Assembly (NCBI GenBank): GCA_964475955.1
Contig: CAYYZY010000010.1
Location: forward strand, 14,157 to 78,156
DNA: 64,000 nucleotides
Source of the DNA: DATKZH01 sp964475955
GTDB lineage: Bacteria; Planctomycetota; Planctomycetia; Pirellulales; Thermoguttaceae
Direction: 5' to 3'
The notes below the pieces were generated by a model. The model was not told the origin of the DNA and ran no database searches. It was given only the letters and a program-made list of their open reading frames with translations. Each line of letters begins with the position of its first letter. Position 1 is the first letter of the stretch. Position numbers and translations under genes: made by a program. Positions 9,902 to 18,842 of this stretch are shown here, in pieces.

Positions 9902-10930
9902 ATGAACCGCTCAGATCGTGAACCGCCGGTCGACGGCGTGAATACGTTGAGTCGATGGTACGAGTTGGCCGACCGCGTGCTGGAGGGAGCCCCCCTGACG
10001 ACCGAGGAAGGCCTCGCGATCCTGCGTTCGCCCGACCACGAGTTGCTCGAATTGCTGGGGGCGGCTTATCGCGTGCGGCATCGGTGGTTCGGCAATCGGG
10101 TCCACCTCAATTTCCTGATCAACGCGAAGAGCGGCCGTTGCGGTGAGGACTGCGGCTACTGTTCCCAGTCGAGTGTATCGAAGGCGGAGGTCTGGAAGTA
10201 CGACCTGGTCGGTGCCGACGAGCTGCTCGACGGCGCCCGCCTCGCCGCCGAACGGAGCGCCCGCAACTATTGCATTGTCCTCTCCGGTCGGAGCCCGTCC
10301 GATCGCGAGATCGATGCGGTGACCGAGGTCGTTCCTCGGATTCGCGCGTCGTATCGGCTGAAGGTTTGCTTCTCGGGGGGCCTTTTGGATCGCGAGCAGG
10401 CGGAGCGGTTGAAGGCCTGCGGCGTCGACCGTGTCAACCACAATCTCAACACCAGCGAACGCTTCTACCCGAAAATCTGTACCACCCACACGTACCAGGA
10501 ACGCCTGGCCACGCTCCGCGTCGTGCGGGAGGCCGGCCTGGAAATCTGCTCGGGCGGGATCGTGGGCATGGGCGAAGAGGACGTCGACGTGGTGGAATTG
10601 GCCTTGCGGCTTGGAACGCTCGCCGTGGAGGCGATTCCGGTCAACTTCCTGATTCCCATGGAAGGCACCCCCCTGGAGTCGGCACCCGGCCTGAATCCTC
10701 GCTACTGCTTGAAGACGTTGGCCCTGTTTCGCCTGGCCAACCCGAAATGCGAACTGCGAATCGCCGCGGGCCGCGAGTTCCACCTGGGCAGCTTGCAGCC
10801 GCTGGGGCTCTATCCGGCCAATTCGATCTTCGTGGGCGACTACCTGACCACGAAGGGCCAGCCGCCGGAAGCCGACTACCGAATGATCGAGGCCCTCGGT
10901 TTCGAAGCGGTCTGCGAAGGGGCCGGATAG
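9902..10930 (+). CDS. bioB: Biotin synthase
   Basis: A radical-SAM enzyme that inserts sulfur into dethiobiotin in the last step of biotin synthesis (family knowledge). The product is 342 residues. It has the cluster-binding CGEDCGYC (CxxxCxxC) followed by SQSS, the VNHNLNTS-FYP-ICTTHTY-R block that lines the substrate site, and GGIVGMGE. In-frame starts exist at 9845, 9875 and 9902. I chose 9902 because agaagaaggg (9884-9893) precedes it at 8-nt spacing and the extra N-terminal residues are not family-like. No other bio gene is near. The next gene starts 93 nt downstream on the same strand. Full length, no odd residue seen. Confidence 0.95.
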   Translation: MNRSDREPPVDGVNTLSRWYELADRVLEGAPLTTEEGLAILRSPDHELLELLGAAYRVRHRWFGNRVHLNFLINAKSGRCGEDCGYCSQSSVSKAEVWKYDLVGADELLDGARLAAERSARNYCIVLSGRSPSDREIDAVTEVVPRIRASYRLKVCFSGGLLDREQAERLKACGVDRVNHNLNTSERFYPKICTTHTYQERLATLRVVREAGLEICSGGIVGMGEEDVDVVELALRLGTLAVEAIPVNFLIPMEGTPLESAPGLNPRYCLKTLALFRLANPKCELRIAAGREFHLGSLQPLGLYPANSIFVGDYLTTKGQPPEADYRMIEALGFEAVCEGAG

Positions 10931-11023
10931 TGCTCGAGCCGGGGGCGCGTTGGCCGGCGGAACCGTCGGCCGTGCTCCAAACGGAGCCGGGTATCGCTGC
11001 TACGCTTGCGTACGAGGTTCCGC

Positions 11024-11650
11024 ATGTCACCGAAGGACGAATCGCAGAACCCGGAAATCGCCGCGCTCATCCGCCGGGCCCAACAGGGCGACGAGGAGGG
11101 CCGCGACCGCCTGTTCGCGATGGTTCGCGGTTACCTCGGGTTTGCCGCGCGGGCCCAACTGGAGAGTTGGTTGAAGGTCAAGGTCGACGCCTCGGACATC
11201 GTCCAGCAGACCATGCTCGAGGCCCATCGCGACTTCGACCGTTTCCAGGGCCAGTCGGAGCGGCAACTCCTGGCCTGGCTGCGCAGGATTCTCCTGCACA
11301 ACGTGGCCGATTTCGTGCGGCACTACCGCGGCACGGCCAAGCGACAGGTCCGTCGGGAAGTCCCGTTCGGAGACCGGGCCCGGAGCGGTCCGCCGGCGGG
11401 GGCTCCCGAGCCGGCCGCGCCCGTGGCCACCCCCAGTCAGCAGGTCGCGCGGCGCGACGACGAACTCCGCCTGATCGCGGCCCTGGAGCAACTCCCGCCC
11501 GACTACCAGGAAGTGATCCTCTTGCGCAACCTTCAGCGCCTGCCGTTCAACGACGTGGCCGAGCAACTGGGACGCTCGCGGCCCGCCGCCCAGATGTTGT
11601 GGAAGCGGGCGATCGACAAGCTCCGCGACGTCCTGGGAGACGAGCCGTGA
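11024..11650 (+). CDS. ECF-family RNA polymerase sigma factor
   Basis: 208 residues from the ATG at 11024, which has gagg 6 nt upstream; a TTG at 11006 in the same frame is the alternative. Region 2 is visible in the first part (VDASDIVQQTMLEAHRDFDRF, then WLRRILLHNVADFVRHYRG). A Pro/Ala-rich linker follows, then region 4 as an HTH near the C-terminus (LPPDYQEVILLRN, FNDVAEQLGRSRPAAQMLWKRA). This form is typical of planctomycete ECF sigmas encoded beside kinases. Its stop overlaps the start of the kinase gene, so the two are translationally coupled and the kinase probably controls the sigma or shares its signal. No anti-sigma gene is adjacent. Confidence 0.9.
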   Translation: MSPKDESQNPEIAALIRRAQQGDEEGRDRLFAMVRGYLGFAARAQLESWLKVKVDASDIVQQTMLEAHRDFDRFQGQSERQLLAWLRRILLHNVADFVRHYRGTAKRQVRREVPFGDRARSGPPAGAPEPAAPVATPSQQVARRDDELRLIAALEQLPPDYQEVILLRNLQRLPFNDVAEQLGRSRPAAQMLWKRAIDKLRDVLGDEP

Positions 11651-13320
11651 GCGACGACGTGCCCAAGCCGGAAGACCGGCGCGACTTGGAGCTGCTCGAC
11701 CAGTACCTTCAGCAGCTCCAATCGGGCGACCGTCCGGACCGCGGCCGCCTGTTGCGAGAACACCCGCAGTTGGCCCGCGTGATCGACTGCCTCGAAGCCC
11801 TCGACGGCGTGGCCTCAAACCTCCTCGACGGCGTCCCGCGCGACGGCCCTGGGGAGACCCCCAAGCCGGACGAGACCGTGCTGCTCTCGTCGTCGATGAT
11901 GCAGATGCCCAGCGATTTCGGCGCCTACGAGCTGTTGGAGGAGGTCGGTCGCGGAGGAATGGGCGTCGTCTACCGGGCCCGCCAGAAGGGCCTCGATCGG
12001 ACCGTGGCCATCAAGATGATCCTCGCCGGCCACCTGGCGTCGCCCGAACACGTCCGCCGATTTCGGGCCGAGGCCCGGGCGGCGGCCGCGCTGCGCCACG
12101 CGAACGTGGTCAACGTTCACGAGGTGGGCCAACTCCAGGGCCGGCATTACTTCGCCATGGAGTACGTCGACGGCGTCAGCCTGGCCCAGCGAATCGCCCG
12201 AGGGCCGGTCGATCTGGAAACGGCGGTCCGCCTGGTCGTCGAGGTGGCCCGGGCGGTGGAGCATCTCCACGGGCACGGCATCGTGCACCGGGACCTGAAG
12301 CCCTCAAACATCCTGCTCGACGCGGAGGACAAGCCTTACGTCACCGATTTCGGACTGGCCAAGGTGTTTACCTCGGGGACCGAAGCCACGGCGACCGGGG
12401 CAATCCTGGGCACGGCCGCGTACATGGCACCGGAGCAGGCCTCGGGCCACAGCGGCGAGGCCGGCTCGGCGAGCGACGTCTACAGCCTCGGCGCCATCCT
12501 GTACGAACTGCTGACCGGGCAGCCGCCGTTTCGGCAGGAGAACCCGGTCGACACGTTGATGCACGTGCTGACGCGCGAGCCGATCCTGCCCCGCCAATTG
12601 AACCGGAGCGTGCCGCGGTCGCTGGAAGTGATCTGCCTGAAATGCCTGTCGAAATCTCCGGAGGACCGCTACGAATCGGCCGCGGCGTTGGCCGACGATC
12701 TGGAGCATTTCTTGAAAGGCGAAACGCCGGCGGCGCGCCCGCCGAACCCTTGGCAGCGGATCGCCATCTGGAGCCGACGCGAGCCGGCCTTGGCGGCGCG
12801 GCTCGCCGTGCTCGCCCTGTTCTTCGTCTTGCACGTGGCCAACCATCTCCTGGGGCCGCCCTTGCCGCCCGGCTTCTTCGAGCGAATGCTGTGGATCCTC
12901 GGCGTTTGGGCGGGAACCGCCTTCGGCTTCCAGCAGCTTCTCGCCAGGTTCCCCTCCTGGTCGCTGCCGGCCTGCTTCGTGTGGGGCACGCTCGACTCGG
13001 CGCTTCTTTTCACCGTGCTCTTTCTGGCCAATGGCGTGGCCAGCTCGCTGATCGTGGGCTTTCCGCTCTTGATCGTGGCCTCGGGGCTCTGGCTCCGCGT
13101 TCGATTCGTCTGGTACATCTGCGGCCTGTCGCTGGCCTCCTACGGGGCGCACGTGCTCGACTTCTATCTGCGCCGCGCCCACGACCCGAACGACCTGGGC
13201 GGGGCCCTCGACCTCCGCTGGGACCGGCACGCCATCTTCGCTGTGGCCCTTCTCGGCATCGCCTGGGGCGTTGCCTACCTGGTGCGCCGAGTCCAGGTTC
13301 TCAGCAGCTATTGCGGCTGA
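11647..13320 (+). CDS. Hanks-type Ser/Thr protein kinase with polytopic membrane C-terminus
   Basis: 557 residues. The start is GTG at 11647, overlapping the sigma-factor stop (GTGA). Residues about 1-90 are a regulatory N-terminus. The kinase domain spans about 93-357: glycine loop GRGGMGVVY (101-109), Lys123 in VAIKM, catalytic HRDLKPSN with Asp216, DFG at 234-236, and APEQ. All key residues are present, so it should be active. From about 370 on there are roughly five to six hydrophobic segments in place of the extracellular sensor often seen in this family. It ends LSSYCG. Coupling to the sigma gene suggests a phosphorylation-controlled transcription switch (inference). The next gene begins 228 nt downstream. 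Confidence 0.92.
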   Translation: MSDDVPKPEDRRDLELLDQYLQQLQSGDRPDRGRLLREHPQLARVIDCLEALDGVASNLLDGVPRDGPGETPKPDETVLLSSSMMQMPSDFGAYELLEEVGRGGMGVVYRARQKGLDRTVAIKMILAGHLASPEHVRRFRAEARAAAALRHANVVNVHEVGQLQGRHYFAMEYVDGVSLAQRIARGPVDLETAVRLVVEVARAVEHLHGHGIVHRDLKPSNILLDAEDKPYVTDFGLAKVFTSGTEATATGAILGTAAYMAPEQASGHSGEAGSASDVYSLGAILYELLTGQPPFRQENPVDTLMHVLTREPILPRQLNRSVPRSLEVICLKCLSKSPEDRYESAAALADDLEHFLKGETPAARPPNPWQRIAIWSRREPALAARLAVLALFFVLHVANHLLGPPLPPGFFERMLWILGVWAGTAFGFQQLLARFPSWSLPACFVWGTLDSALLFTVLFLANGVASSLIVGFPLLIVASGLWLRVRFVWYICGLSLASYGAHVLDFYLRRAHDPNDLGGALDLRWDRHAIFAVALLGIAWGVAYLVRRVQVLSSYCG

Positions 13321-13548
13321 AAGGTCCGGTTGCCCGGCGGGCGGATCGGCGACGCCTCCATCGCACCTCCTCCTTTTCCCAGGCCGCCTGGATTACGCAT
13401 CCTTCCCAGGCGATCGGGACGCCGAGCTACCTTGAGGGCCCGGCACCCGAAAATCTTGGGATCTCAGCTAAACCCGCAAAATCGTTTCGACCGATACCGG
13501 ATGATGGCATTTCACGGTCACTCGGACGGTATGCGCAGGGAATCTGAC

Positions 13549-16089
13549 ATGCGTCGGGAACTGGTGGTCTTCACAAGTTTGGTGTTCGCTGGGGTTTGCC
13601 TCGGCGCCGGCGCGGTTGCGCAGGGCCAATCGGCCCACGCGCGACAGACGACGACCCTCGCCGACCACCTCGACCAGTTCGGCCGCAAGCTGTTTGGGGG
13701 CATTCTGCCCGGCACGTCGCCCAAGCCGCACGCGCCACCGCGGACCGCCGACCGCCGGCGCGTGCCGCAACAATGGACCAAGGGACGCGTGGTGCCCCAG
13801 TCCGCCGTGCCACGATCGGCAGACACGGCCACCAAGGGCCAACCGAGAAGCGCCGCACCGCAGGCCATCAAAGGGCCGACGACGGATACCCCAGCCAAGC
13901 CGACGGTCAAGTCCACCGCGCCGCACCTCGCGGACGACGCCACCGCGGACGCCGAGACCGCCTCGGTCAGCGCGGGCACGCCCCGTTTGCACGATCGCCT
14001 AAAATCGTTCGGCCAGTCGGCCTTCCCGGCCGTGGCCGCGCCGGGGTCGGAAGATCCTGCCAGTTCGGCCGTGGCGGTGCCGCCGGAGAAACCGGATCCA
14101 GTTGCGGCCCCGCAGGCGCGCCAAGCTCCCACGCCTGCCGAGCAGACGCAGCCGCCGGCAGTGGCACGCCGTCCCCTGCTCGGAAGGGTTCTTACCAGGC
14201 GGGCCGTTCCGGAATACTCCCCCTCCGTCCAGGAAGAAACGATTTCATCCGCCACGGCGCCGACCGTGGCCACGCCGACGGTGGCGGAGCCTTTGCCCGA
14301 CGATCAGCCCGAGGCGGGCCCCACTGCGCCCGAGGCGGGCCCCACTGCGCCCGAGCCGGCTTCCCAGGCGAAGTCGGCCGCGGTCCAGCCGGAGGCGGAC
14401 GGGTCCTCCGACGGCCAGGCCAAGACCGTCCAGGCCGAGCCTGTACAGGCGAACTCGATAGAGGCGGAGTCTGACAAATCGGAGCCCGTCGGCAAGCAGG
14501 ACGAAGAGACCGCGAAGGCGGCGCCAGGCCCGTCCTCCGTCGCCTCGCAAGGTTCCGACGCGCCGCGGGCCAACGACGGCGTTTTGTTCACCGGGCAGGG
14601 CCCGGTCCTGAGCGTCGAGACACTCGGGCCGCGCCGGATCACGGTGGGCAAGGAATCGACGTACGAAGTGACGATCCGCAACTCCGGACGCGTCGGCGCC
14701 GACCAGGTCGTCGTGATGATCCAGTTCCCCAAGTGGGCCGAACTGCGGGGGAACGAGCCAAGCCAAGGCGCGGTCAGCTCGCCTCCGCCGGGAGCCGAGG
14801 GCGCCGGACTCCGCTGGGCGATCGGTCGGCTCGAAGCGGGCGAGCGGGAGCGACTCGCCCTGCGCATCGTGCCGCGAGAAAGCCGGCCCCTCGACCTGGC
14901 CGTCAACTGGGGCTACACGCCGACCGGCTCCCAAACCGTGATCGAGGTCCAGGAGCCGAAGCTCGATTTGCGCTTGGAAGGGCCTGGCGAAGTGCTGTTC
15001 GGCGAAAGCCAGGTGTTCAGCCTCGAAGTGGCCAACTCGGGGACCGGCCCCGCCGAGAACGTGGAAATATCGCTGTCGCCGACCGGAACCCAGAAGAACA
15101 CGCCCGTCGCGCACAAGCTGGGCACGGTCGCCGCCGGCGAGAAGAAACGCATCGAGGTGGAGCTTACCGCCCGAGAGGCCGGAAGCCTCACCATCGAGGT
15201 CGCGGCCCGGGGCGACGCAGGCGTGGAGGCCCGCCTGACCCGGCAGGTCGCCGTCCGCCGTCCGGCGCTGGAGGTCGCCCTCGAGGCACCCAAGCTGCAA
15301 TTCGTGGGGACCGAGGTCGCCTGGCAAATCCGCGTGAGCAACCCGGGCAGTGCCCCGGCCAAGAACGTGGTGGTCACCGCCAAGATGCCCCCGGAGGTGG
15401 AATACGTCGCCAGCACGGCGGGCGGCAAAACCGCGGGAGACGGAACCGTGGTCACCTGGGCGCTCGATCGACTCGATGCCGCAGCGCAGCAGACGCTCGG
15501 CGTCACCTGCAAGCTGGCACGGCCCGGCGAAAGCCGACTGAAGGCCGCCGCCTCCGCGGCCGGCGACCTGACCGCTTCGGGCGAAGCGGCCATCCGGGTG
15601 GAAGCCATCGCCGACCTGACGCTCGACGTGGTCGATCCCTCGGGTCCCGTTGCCATGGACACGGAGGCGACCTACCAGGTCCGCGTTCAGAACCGGGGCA
15701 CCGAGGGCGCTGAGGAAGTGGAAGTGGTGGCCTATTTCTCCGAAGGAATCGAGCCGACGACCGTCCAGGGCGGAAGCCACGAGACCGGGCCCGGCCAGGT
15801 CCTGTTCGACACGATCCCCTCGCTCGGCGCCGGCCAGGACGTGACCTTCCAGATCAAGGCGAAGGCCGCGGCACCGGGCAACCACGTGTGCCGGGTGGAA
15901 GTCTACTCCAAGCCGCTGGGGACGCGGCTCGTGAGCGAAGAGACGACCTACTTCTACGGCAGCCCGAGCGCGGCCGACCAGGCACCCAACTCGCAGTCCG
16001 CCAAGAGAGAGGCCGCCGGCAGCCGCCAATCGCCGCAAACCGCCACCCGGCCGCAACGCCCCACCGTGGCCCCGCTACGGAGCAAGTAG
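13549..16089 (+). CDS. Exported Pro/Ala-rich protein with four DUF11/CARDB-like domains
   Basis: 846 residues from the ATG at 13549 (aggga 8 nt upstream). This start gives a clean signal peptide (MRRELVVFTSLVFAGVCLGA) ending near AVAQGQS; earlier in-frame ATGs at 13501 and 13531 would only add a charged leader. Residues about 30-345 are low-complexity (Ala, Pro, Glu, Lys), including a 21-bp direct duplication at 14311-14352 that repeats PEAGPTA. From about residue 350 there are four Ig-like domains of the DUF11 type, each opening with a TYEV.I.NSG or YQVRV.NRG pattern and ending with a beta strand before a Pro/Gly turn. In planctomycetes such proteins are envelope-associated; the partner is unknown. 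A lipoprotein gene follows 362 nt later on the same strand. Confidence 0.8.
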   Translation: MRRELVVFTSLVFAGVCLGAGAVAQGQSAHARQTTTLADHLDQFGRKLFGGILPGTSPKPHAPPRTADRRRVPQQWTKGRVVPQSAVPRSADTATKGQPRSAAPQAIKGPTTDTPAKPTVKSTAPHLADDATADAETASVSAGTPRLHDRLKSFGQSAFPAVAAPGSEDPASSAVAVPPEKPDPVAAPQARQAPTPAEQTQPPAVARRPLLGRVLTRRAVPEYSPSVQEETISSATAPTVATPTVAEPLPDDQPEAGPTAPEAGPTAPEPASQAKSAAVQPEADGSSDGQAKTVQAEPVQANSIEAESDKSEPVGKQDEETAKAAPGPSSVASQGSDAPRANDGVLFTGQGPVLSVETLGPRRITVGKESTYEVTIRNSGRVGADQVVVMIQFPKWAELRGNEPSQGAVSSPPPGAEGAGLRWAIGRLEAGERERLALRIVPRESRPLDLAVNWGYTPTGSQTVIEVQEPKLDLRLEGPGEVLFGESQVFSLEVANSGTGPAENVEISLSPTGTQKNTPVAHKLGTVAAGEKKRIEVELTAREAGSLTIEVAARGDAGVEARLTRQVAVRRPALEVALEAPKLQFVGTEVAWQIRVSNPGSAPAKNVVVTAKMPPEVEYVASTAGGKTAGDGTVVTWALDRLDAAAQQTLGVTCKLARPGESRLKAAASAAGDLTASGEAAIRVEAIADLTLDVVDPSGPVAMDTEATYQVRVQNRGTEGAEEVEVVAYFSEGIEPTTVQGGSHETGPGQVLFDTIPSLGAGQDVTFQIKAKAAAPGNHVCRVEVYSKPLGTRLVSEETTYFYGSPSAADQAPNSQSAKREAAGSRQSPQTATRPQRPTVAPLRSK

Positions 16090-16275
16090 CGAGGAAGACC
16101 TCGTCCGGCTTACACCCGCCGGGTTGTTGCCGGGCCATCGGCCTTTGCGAAAAGCCGTGGGCACCCGCCAGGATAGACACGGCAGGGGCCGGTCGCAATG
16201 CACCGGCGATCCCGTCCGCAACCCGTGCTCGGAAGTACGGGCCGGCCACCCCGACGACCCGAAATGCACAATAAG

Positions 16276-16292
16276 CTGTTTCCTGGAAACAG
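16276..16292. promoter_or_regulatory. 17-bp palindrome, possible operator
   Basis: CTGTTTCC and GGAAACAG form 8-bp perfect arms around a single T. It lies about 70 nt upstream of the TATAAT at 16361, a position compatible with a regulator binding site. No T-run follows, so a terminator is unlikely. Confidence 0.35.
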
Positions 16293-16339
16293 GTTACAGC
16301 ACGCACCCTCTCGCCGTTCGCGACCCCGAAATGGATGTT

Positions 16340-16366
16340 TTGGCGGTCGACGCGTTTCGCTATAAT
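16340..16366 (+). promoter_or_regulatory. Putative sigma70-type promoter for the lipoprotein gene
   Basis: A perfect TATAAT at 16361-16366 is preceded by TTGGCG at 16340-16345 with a 15-nt spacer, shorter than ideal. The expected start site is about 80 nt upstream of the ATG at 16452. The -10 match is strong in a region of high GC. Confidence 0.45.
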
Positions 16367-16451
16367 CCCACCCCCCGCTTCCGGCAGACCCAGCCACCGG
16401 GAGCGGTGTTTCGTGTGTAATTCTGGAGGGGGGCGAAGACGAGGTCATCCG

Positions 16452-17459
16452 ATGGGCTACCGGTTGCCGGGGATGCTTGCACTACTGCTGATGCTGTCGG
16501 GCTGCGGCAGCACGAAGTGGACCGACACAAGTCGGTCTGCAACCGAGCAGTTGCTCATCTCCGACGCCATGGACCGCGCCGTCAGCCGGCTCGATTTCCG
16601 CGCCCTGGCCGGTAAGGAGGTCTGGGTCGATACCAAGCCGCTTCAAGGGGTTACCGATTCCAACTACCTGATCAGCTCGCTCCGGCAACACATGCTGGCC
16701 AGCGGCTGCATCCTGAAGGGTAAGGAGAACGAGGCCAAGTACGTGGTGGAGGTCCGCTCCGGCGGGGTCGGCACCGATCACCACGAGTTGGTCTACGGCG
16801 TGCCGGGCGTCGATATCCCCGCGACGATTCCGGTCGCCGGGGCCGGGATCCCTTCGAGTATCCCGGAACTGAAATTCATCACGCGGACCGATAAGCGGGC
16901 CGTGGTCAAGCTGGCCGTATTCGCCTACAACCGCGAGACGGGACGGCCGGTGTGGCAGTCGGGCATCACCCCGGTGGACAGCACGGCCAAGGCATTCTGG
17001 ATATTCGGGGCCGGCCCGTTCCAGCGGGGCGACATCTACAAGGGAACCGCCTTCGCGGGCGACAAGCTGAAGATCCCCTTGATCGACGTGGGTAAGGCGG
17101 ACAGCGAGGGCGCTTCGGTTTCGGTCGCCGACGAGGCCTACTTCCTCGAGCCGGGAGAAGAACCGCCCGACGACGCCCTCGCGGCCGAAGCGGACGGCGA
17201 AGAGAAGCCCCCCGCCGACGGCAAGCAGGGGAAGCCGGCAAAGGCCGAGGTCATCCAGGCCGGCCACGCGCAGGCCAGCGACCTGGCACCCGCCAAGAAA
17301 CCGCCCCCCAAGAAGCCGCCCGCCGGCAAGCCGGCCACGACCGATCCGCCGGCGCCGGCCAAACCGCTGCCCAAAGCCGCGCCAAGCGAGCTGCCCGACA
17401 AGAAGCCGCCGCCGGCTCCCCCGAGCGAATCGACCGAGAAGTCTTCGCCGAAGGGGTAG
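16452..17459 (+). CDS. Lipoprotein, probable DUF6655-type planctomycete family
   Basis: 335 residues. The ATG at 16452 has gagg 7 nt upstream and gives a lipoprotein signal (MGYRLPGMLALLLMLSGC, lipobox LSGC, Cys18). The block after the Cys (TKWTDTSRSATEQLLISDAM, then AVSRLDFRALAGK) matches my memory of a planctomycete-specific lipoprotein family named DUF6655; function unknown. About residues 35-240 form the conserved globular part. The C-terminal 90 residues are a Lys/Pro/Ala-rich tail (PPPKKPP, PAGKPA) that may cross or bind the cell wall (inference). It converges with the RNase D gene, leaving 30 nt between the stops. Confidence 0.75.
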   Translation: MGYRLPGMLALLLMLSGCGSTKWTDTSRSATEQLLISDAMDRAVSRLDFRALAGKEVWVDTKPLQGVTDSNYLISSLRQHMLASGCILKGKENEAKYVVEVRSGGVGTDHHELVYGVPGVDIPATIPVAGAGIPSSIPELKFITRTDKRAVVKLAVFAYNRETGRPVWQSGITPVDSTAKAFWIFGAGPFQRGDIYKGTAFAGDKLKIPLIDVGKADSEGASVSVADEAYFLEPGEEPPDDALAAEADGEEKPPADGKQGKPAKAEVIQAGHAQASDLAPAKKPPPKKPPAGKPATTDPPAPAKPLPKAAPSELPDKKPPPAPPSESTEKSSPKG

Positions 17460-17489
17460 CCCGGGTTTTTCCTATGGGCTAACGGAGCA

Positions 17490-18674
17490 CTACGGCTCTC
17501 GGTCTTCGAACACCAAGGGATGCTCGGAAGCCGGGTCGGAGATGCGGATCGACTTCCTGCCGGACAGCAGCTCGTCGAATAGCTTGCCCACGACCTCCGC
17601 TCTCCAGCCCCGCGCCAATTTCGGCGGCCGCTCCGCGGCGCGATGGCCGGTTCGATAGGCGATCAGCTCGCGCACGTCGCTGGGTGTGCCCACAAGACTG
17701 GGGGCCAGGCTGGCCTGGCGACAAACGCTCCCCAACGCGGAGAACAGGAACTGGCCGAGCACCGGGACCTGCGGCTCCTTGTCGGCGAAGCGGGGTTTGG
17801 CGGGCCAGTCTTCCTCGGGCAGGGCCAGGGCCTGCTCGATCCGGGCGGCGATGGCGGGCAGCACCCGCTTCAGGTCGCCACGCTCCAAGCCCCGAACGGC
17901 CCGAATCCGCTTTGGGTCGGCCGTCTTGCGCTTGGCCAGCTCGACGATGAGGTCGTCGCGAAGCACGCGCCGCACCGGGCAGTCACGGCGCTCGGCTTCG
18001 CTTTCGCGCCAACGCCAGAGTTCGCGGACCACGGCCAGCCCCTGCCGATCGAGCCGGCTGTTGCCCGACACCCGGCGCCAGCGCTCGTGGGTGAGGGCGT
18101 GTTCGGCCTCCTCCTGCCAGGTGGCCATCTCTTCATCGAGCCAGGAAAGACGGCCCAGCTTATCGAGCTTCTCGCGGATTGCATCCCGAATGGGCGGCAG
18201 ATAGCGGACGTCGTCCAGGGCGTATTCCAACTGCCGAGCGGTTAAGGGGCGGCGGCGCCAGTCGGTGCGCGTCTCGTCCATCTTGGCCTTCTTGCCCAGG
18301 AGTCTGAAGGCCAGGTTTCGCAGGCCCGCCGGATACTCGATTCCCACGAGCCCCGCCGCGACCTGGACGTCGAACCAGCGGGCGGGCCGCCGCTCGACCG
18401 CCCGAAGGCAGAACTCCAACTCGCCTCGCCCGGCGTGCACGATCGTCTCGTGCTGCCCGCGGGCCAGCGCCTGCCAGAACGGGGTGACGTCGTCCACGGT
18501 CAACGGATCGATCAACGCCAGCCCCTTCTCGGTGGCGACCTGAACGAGGCAGAGCAACGGCCGATACGTTCGCTCGGAGACGAATTCCGTATCGAATGCG
18601 ATCCACGGGCACGACTTCAACTGCTCGCAGTACTCGGCGAGCTGCTCGTCGGTCCTGATTTCAAGATGCGTCAC
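17490..18674 (-). CDS. rnd: Ribonuclease D (DEDD-type 3'-5' exonuclease)
   Basis: Trims the 3' ends of tRNA precursors (family knowledge). I chose GTG at 18674, giving 394 residues that begin with the family-like MTHLEIRTDEQL. The ATG at 18809 would add 45 unrelated residues, but no strong ribosome site supports either. Exo I is AFDTEF (Asp28, Glu30). Exo III is YALDDVRYL (Tyr151, Asp155). HRDC-like helical domains follow to the C-terminus. The Exo II block reads VHAGRGELEF, with Glu85 where the E. coli enzyme has Asp (numbering recalled from memory), a conservative change at a metal ligand. It lies downstream of a broken antiporter gene on the same strand. Confidence 0.85.
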   Translation of the reverse strand: MTHLEIRTDEQLAEYCEQLKSCPWIAFDTEFVSERTYRPLLCLVQVATEKGLALIDPLTVDDVTPFWQALARGQHETIVHAGRGELEFCLRAVERRPARWFDVQVAAGLVGIEYPAGLRNLAFRLLGKKAKMDETRTDWRRRPLTARQLEYALDDVRYLPPIRDAIREKLDKLGRLSWLDEEMATWQEEAEHALTHERWRRVSGNSRLDRQGLAVVRELWRWRESEAERRDCPVRRVLRDDLIVELAKRKTADPKRIRAVRGLERGDLKRVLPAIAARIEQALALPEEDWPAKPRFADKEPQVPVLGQFLFSALGSVCRQASLAPSLVGTPSDVRELIAYRTGHRAAERPPKLARGWRAEVVGKLFDELLSGRKSIRISDPASEHPLVFEDREP

Positions 18675-18842
18675 GGGAACCGGCAAATTCGGGAAAGACG
18701 GCGAAGTAAGGGGACAAGCCCGGGCAACGGCCCGGATCGGCGAGGCAACCCCGCGGGGGACCGGAAGAGGCCCAATCGCCCGATCGGGTGCTTTACCTGC
18801 TCTCATCATAGTGGTTCGACGCGCCTCCGGCCAGCGGGGCCC

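Larger units (their letters stand above)
16090..16451. other. Regulatory intergenic region upstream of the lipoprotein gene
   Basis: No gene seen. It holds an 8-bp perfect inverted repeat at 16276-16292 and a consensus -10 at 16361-16366 (listed separately). The rest is unremarkable GC-rich sequence. Confidence 0.4.
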
